The notes under the pieces were generated by a model, which searched no databases, had not been told where the DNA came from, and saw only the letters and a list, made by a program, of their open reading frames with translations. A DNA stretch of 24,595 nt from an uncultured Clostridium sp. (lineage in GTDB: Bacteria > Bacillota_A > Clostridia > TANB77 > CAG-508). The stretch lies in assembly GCA_946491915.1 (NCBI GenBank), contig CAMLYR010000013.1, positions 1-24,595 of the forward strand, in the 5' to 3' direction. This document shows, piece by piece, positions 23,001 to 24,595 of this stretch (position 1 is the first letter of the stretch; each line of letters opens with the position of its first letter). The translations under genes and the position numbers were made by a program.

Positions 23001-24595
23001 CTTCTATAACTTGTGCTTCTAAGTCATTTCCATTCCATACTGTTTTGAATTTGATTGGTTCTTCACTATATGCATATCCTTCTGCATACACTTCTGTTAA
23101 AGTATATTCTTCATTTGGATATAATCCTGTTATGGTAAGTTCACCTTTACTGTTTGTAGTAACTGTTCTTCCTGCTGTTGGTAAGCCTTTTCCTGTTAAA
23201 TTAAAACGAACACCTTGTACCAAGTTTCCACTTTGGTCTTCTTTTGTCAATTTAAATGTGTATTTTGGTTCATTTGTTACTGTAAAGCTTACTTTTGCTG
23301 GCTCTTCTTCTGTTGCTTGTACTATATTTAAGCTATTGCTTCCTTCTAATTGTTGTACTTGTAAATCTCCATTGTCATCTACTGTTGTTGTGAATTTCAT
23401 TTCTGCACTATTTAATACATAATCACTTGGTGCTCTTAATTCTTTTACTGTATACACTTTTCCAACATATAGGTCTTGTATATTAATTTTTCCTTGTGCG
23501 TCACTTGAAATGATTCTTGAGCTTTCTTCTCCTTCTTCTTGTACACTAAATGATGCTCCTTGAATTGGACTATTTGTTCCTTGTTTTACTTTATTAATCT
23601 CTAAGTTATATTTTCTAGCGATTCTAAATCCTAGTTTATTGGTTTCTGTTTGGTCTGCTAATTTTCCTTCATCTGTTTCTAAATAGAAATATACGGCATG
23701 TGTTGAATAGCTGACATCATTGTAGTTTACATCTTGTGGTACTTCTATTTCATAAGTACAAATATATTCTTCACTTTTTTCTACTACATAATCTCTTAAA
23801 TCAATTGCATAAGTTCTGATTTTTGAAAAATCTGTGATTTCATCTGCTGTTTTCCAGTTGTTACTGCTATCGTTTAAATCACTATTGACTGTTTCATTTT
23901 CTGAATAATATACAGTTGCAATTCCTTGTAAGTTTTCTGGAAGTTCTATTGGTCCTGTCATTTTTGCTGTAAATGTTGAACCTAGATTGTTTCCTAATAC
24001 TTGTGATGTATTTCCTGCAAATGGTGTTTTTCCTACTACAACAATTCCACTGATATTTCCAGAATAATTGTTGGTGATTTGCACACTGATTTTGGCTGTT
24101 CTATTATTTTGTGTTTTATCAATTTCTGCTACTTGTGGTGCTACGGTTGTCTTAAGTTCGTCTCCTTCTTCATTATAGTCTGAGGCAGTTTCTGTTGTTA
24201 ATAATGTTGATGGTCCTACAAATGTAACTGACCTTTTACTATAGTCTACGATATCTTCTGTATTTCCATCCCCATTGATATCATAGATATCTTGCGCTCT
24301 TAAGGTATCTTTATAGTTATTACATTCTTCATTATAAGCATATAATTCGATATCTTTTGTTGCTGATATTTTTCTTGGGTCTGGTGTTATATTGGCATCT
24401 ATTGTGATTGTATAGTTTTCTGGATTTTCATTTTCTGTCAATATTTTTAAGAAATAGTTTCCATCTTGTTCATAGATGTCATACCCAAGTATGCTTACAT
24501 TTCCATTGTTGATATTGACACTATTGATTTCTGCTAATAACACTTCTTCTGGGAATTTTAATAAAAATGTTCCATTTTTCCATGATTCCACATTA
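14056..24595 (-). CDS. Giant mosaic surface adhesin (SpaA, propeller-like, MucBP, Cna-B), 5' end outside window
   Basis: At least 3512 residues; the frame is open to the window edge, so the true start and any signal peptide lie beyond it. Counting residue 1 from the GTG at 24591: an N-terminal beta-rich region (1-325); four SpaA/prealbumin-like domains (326-808) with Lys near the start and a YTVKE/YTLTE-type Glu; about 14 propeller-like repeats (810-1695); an InlB-B-like domain (1708-1795); three MucBP (1799-2030); a DUF11-like domain; four Cna-B domains (2165-2590) starting VNKVWEDND-like and ending TNTF, fit for Lys-Asn isopeptide bonds; ten MucBP (2593-3314), each ending near YYYA; a last DUF11-like domain; and a membrane segment before RRRRK. 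No LPXTG is seen. It probably projects from the cell and binds mucin or other host glycans; this is inferred from domains. It is followed by a family-2 hairpin. Confidence 0.9.
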   Translation of the reverse strand, partial: NVESWKNGTFLLKFPEEVLLAEINSVNINNGNVSILGYDIYEQDGNYFLKILTENENPENYTITIDANITPDPRKISATKDIELYAYNEECNNYKDTLRAQDIYDINGDGNTEDIVDYSKRSVTFVGPSTLLTTETASDYNEEGDELKTTVAPQVAEIDKTQNNRTAKISVQITNNYSGNISGIVVVGKTPFAGNTSQVLGNNLGSTFTAKMTGPIELPENLQGIATVYYSENETVNSDLNDSSNNWKTADEITDFSKIRTYAIDLRDYVVEKSEEYICTYEIEVPQDVNYNDVSYSTHAVYFYLETDEGKLADQTETNKLGFRIARKYNLEINKVKQGTNSPIQGASFSVQEEGEESSRIISSDAQGKINIQDLYVGKVYTVKELRAPSDYVLNSAEMKFTTTVDDNGDLQVQQLEGSNSLNIVQATEEEPAKVSFTVTNEPKYTFKLTKEDQSGNLVQGVRFNLTGKGLPTAGRTVTTNSKGELTITGLYPNEEYTLTEVYAEGYAYSEEPIKFKTVWNGNDLEAQVIEGSFKEQPTVDNTQEKQPIMSATIVNTKLDEYKLSLGKYEKETLNPLEGAIFRVTGKWLDNEYTTDEYGGLEVGPLYEGIEYTIEEIMPPTGYALNDNIIRFVVDRDEEGNQYLQILEGKIKPIADFETGEEGIGTYGIASLPAIDKDGNIIDDKAVGFFGGQAIIGLDNDPLFSLTKIDGETQEPLPNVKFAITKVEDDGTETTAVNSKGEVIGETQEIDGKTYQIITTDEQGRITEDLPEGYYKVVEIETQEGYQLPENEEDRTYFFGIGKTKPAVKEMVELWSQSFEGNGEIDVTTSIATSDGGYLVAGTITGKVVLEADQTVDNKAIEIINKASSTGDGILIKYNAEDKIEWAKKSYGTIYETPQDIVEVEDGYLVLYNGKTINIPKEETVNNTAINIQTNDFDFITVKYNKEGLADWGVSTFGNKAEYPSKIAATPDGGFILTGSWAGDTLTIPANKVANNQEIIIDNENQTANWRNGIVIKYNSNNLIEWVTYLNGKKQNYADKIIPIDTDHGISYIVIYNGQDLVLDSEQIDGDISTLQYSGTNKGIIKINEEGKIEKVNITADASNVSPKLFLNEDNSFVVLKNGTITLYDENAEIIKSNQFLSNLSYRGLIKANDGSYIAIASTNTDINIDGKYTQDGKNIQLTNTSKGTNDIILISINEDFLVEKVTIIGTKGDEDFKEIIQKNNEEYILPVNTGNSKIYVNSEEKQDIDKGFNIIKLTDIDEIIDVNLIETVTSATQYNSAVSTSDGGQIAVGTLTGVLNIKADDTSIDEKIKLTSNGGTDILIAKYNEEKKIDWAINLGGTGADILRDVIKKDDTYIAVGYINGNLHIDKKYTENGEDIDITSSGDKGIIIEFNEEGKIITVKVAEGANSYFTSIQNLDTGGYIIGAKTNTNIIIDNMQMDSLNSNLIIIEFNNDNSVKNLINTYISSYADITNIASLDDGGIVVVGNYNWSSEITIPSEATTIGEINVPSSKNIDGFIVKLNANKKIEYLKVIQPLNASSQDNLKDVVETIDGGYLALWYGYTGNVGGGLVFTEEETASGEIINSVTGVWCSYLIKYNSDNKVEWMKKVTTSNLNARKLLLTKNDEYIVATDTSIVKYSSSFEEQYTINLNGVYLDIVDNGDNTYTFFGYQTENSVTTARVRKFQENTISAEIPEQQEITVENYKKEYKITTEVEGTGGSISGQGTTEENPYEIVKHGEDSTKDLVVTPEEGYKILKITVNGEEINFVPEEDGSVILDKFTNMTSDKHVVVQFSNTVSTVIVHHYKDGTTDKLAEDETLTGEIGTNYTTAPKDIADYEVVIGKLPSNASGQYTADVQEVTYYYKQTPVKFIVHHYLEGTEEIVPGSEDDQINEERDRGTEYTTSPATGIDEKYELVEVLGNPSGTLTGNETIITYYYRVKDSAGVIVHHIDTDTKEQIAPDVMIPATGTGKYGDSYTTTVSSEIPANYEYVTRTENWEGTMIDTLTEVTYEYRLVDPNITEQNISKTATASIDNPKAEIEYGITYTTTIENYIGKAQVTIVDTLPYKIDVAKSSLNGGTYDEESQTITWTELVDGIDTYTTPESGNIEIHKTIKVVYLNMDVSKETIENNVSGNVKLLTPSKTSEEVTDTATTNTEFKTNITVNKVWEDNDTQANRRPETIVINVKAENADNNDPEAIIDTYELDTETETSHTFTDLPKYNSQGNEIQYTVEEQEKNPGDLHFYTISVGTVENTDENMKEVTITNTFEKPDDTTEVTVTKVWDDNNDEAEKRPESINLQLKNGNATVKEQVVNVSNAVSGDTNTWQYTFTDVEKYNDNGQEIEYTVDETEVNHNDLQFYTKKLEGTTVTNTFTQNTDKVEIPIKKVWEDNDIQAQRRPESIIIVLKANGVENQRYELTKENADVSDENIWTYTFTELPKYDQYNNIINYTIEEEEKTEGDLKFYTGKVDGTTITNTFTRPTETISIEVNKTWEDQDNVYNKRPTSIRLEVKQGEMVIKSEVVTQDDNWQTTFTDLPKYDEDGQEIVYTVDEEEVSSNDLFHYEKQIGEVTDKEGILDEKEATITNTMTKIPSTVEVKYVDKNTGEEISDSKTKEGIIGDTFDVTEDKKDIEGYTLVEEPAEKTGVYTAEPQEKIYYYAKNTRVIVKYLEQDDTPEDIANNKVLAPEVTIEGYEGQDYTTVEEEIPNYTLVATTDNTEGKMQRDEIVVIYYYAPNTTVTVKYLEKDNTPNDNSDNKVLAPEEIINGYVGKDYTTQAQNVEGYTLVETTNNTEGTMTKEPIEVIYYYAQNTKVIVKYLEKDETPEDNTDNQVLAEEITIEGYAGLNYETEQKDIENYTFVETTNNTEGTMTNDIIEVIYYYAQNTKATVQHIDRETGEILKEETQEGKVGDLFETQAEDFEGYVLVESPEEPNIIMDKTGEQVVKYYYAHVSAGVIEKHIDDITGELLYSEEHEGNEGDLYNIPSREFEGYDLVTEDKDGNSRLPENAEGKMKRDEVIEVKYYYIKKAKVIVKYLEEDDTPEDTTDNQVLAEEIIEGHENDNYETEAKEIQDYNLVKIPENATGTMVITKNPDGTYHTEIEVVYYYKKVAGGVVENHIDITTGNILATGTHEGNVGDPYDIPSREFDGYDLVEVDSEGNNMLPENAIGTMTEEEIVVNYYYIKQAKVKVEYIDKLTGEKLDEEEIQGHIGDSYETEEKEFDGYELVEKPSNSTGEMTEEETVVKYYYQRKAEVEVKYLEKGTEYEIAPSETIEGYVGDNYETSVKDIPYYNFVEATDNTSGTMQKDKILVVYYYEKQVFNLGIDKWVASVNVNGISEGAKTINNKDEMYVVDIHRRKADTADIRITYKIRVTNKGEIEGTAGEIIEIIPAGYSYHQTDNDIYWEEKDGTLVTNALENETIEPGEYRELEIVLRWNTGEDNFGEKENLVILSGETNPAGYEDIDKNDNHSSSNMMITVATGLDRNGRFILNVTLQILILVAVVLLFIRRRRK
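14645..16815 (-). repeat. Array of ten MucBP-type repeats
   Basis: Ten units of about 65-80 residues, each running from a V-K-Y-L-E or V-x-x-H-I-D strand, through EGYxGDxYET and a TGTM-like turn, to xYYYA. Two kinds alternate in the middle: KYLE units with DDTPEDxxDNQVLA, and HID units with TGEIL. Neighbouring units share long near-identical DNA stretches (for example around 15990 and 16215), so copy number may vary by recombination. Confidence 0.85.
19507..22164 (-). repeat. About 14 degenerate propeller-like repeats inside the adhesin
   Basis: Units of about 40-75 residues follow a pattern: a D-G-G-Y/F-x-V-x-G strand, a variable insert, then D-x-I-x-x-K-Y-N and a K-I-E-W-type strand. Examples are ATSDGGYLVAGTITG, ATPDGGFILTGSWAG and STSDGGQIAVGTLTG. 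Units 1 and 8 resemble each other most, which suggests two seven-bladed beta-propellers in tandem. This is a reading by eye; the fold is inferred. Confidence 0.6.

Overview
The window is a low-GC stretch that reads as the chromosome of a Gram-positive, probably spore-forming member of the Clostridia. The evidence is AT-rich codon use, strong GGAGG-type ribosome binding sites, Firmicutes-type housekeeping genes (a YmfF/YmfH protease pair, S21, rplI-dnaB, tilS, ftsH), a Spo0E-family small protein, and sortase-type or membrane-anchored surface proteins with SpaA, Cna-B, MucBP and dockerin modules. Every gene recognised is on the minus strand, so transcription runs from high to low coordinates. 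Species cannot be named from the sequence alone.

Layout, in transcription order. The right 10.5 kb (14056 to the right edge) is one gene, incomplete at its 5' end, for a giant mosaic surface protein: SpaA-like domains, about 14 propeller-like repeats, an InlB-B-like domain, 3 MucBP, 4 Cna-B, 10 more MucBP and a C-terminal membrane segment. Next comes a housekeeping block: rplI and dnaB (with a good promoter upstream of rplI), then tilS, then ftsH with its own promoter and an intrinsic terminator. The hpt gene that often sits between tilS and ftsH is absent.

Next is a two-gene surface cluster. A secreted 935-residue leucine-rich-repeat (BspA-type) protein ends in a type I dockerin. Directly downstream is a small protein with one cohesin domain, a repetitive acidic linker and an LPYAG-type wall-sorting tail. 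The pair looks like a minimal cohesin-dockerin system that would display an LRR protein on the cell surface rather than an enzyme. After it come a membrane-anchored J-domain protein, rpsU (perfect consensus promoter), a pair of M16 peptidases, and a 54-residue Spo0E-like gene.

Intergenic DNA carries two families of short hairpin repeats. Family 1 is a 31-nt unit with TGTCGCA/TGCGACA ends and a conserved TTCGTTTGT core: five complete copies and one partial. Family 2 is a GGGAC/GTCCC element with two good copies and one diverged copy. Several copies abut stop codons, and two complete copies plus the partial lie in the predicted rplI leader. Another 175-bp cluster of three palindromes follows rpsU. 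No tRNA, rRNA, CRISPR array, insertion sequence or transposase was found.
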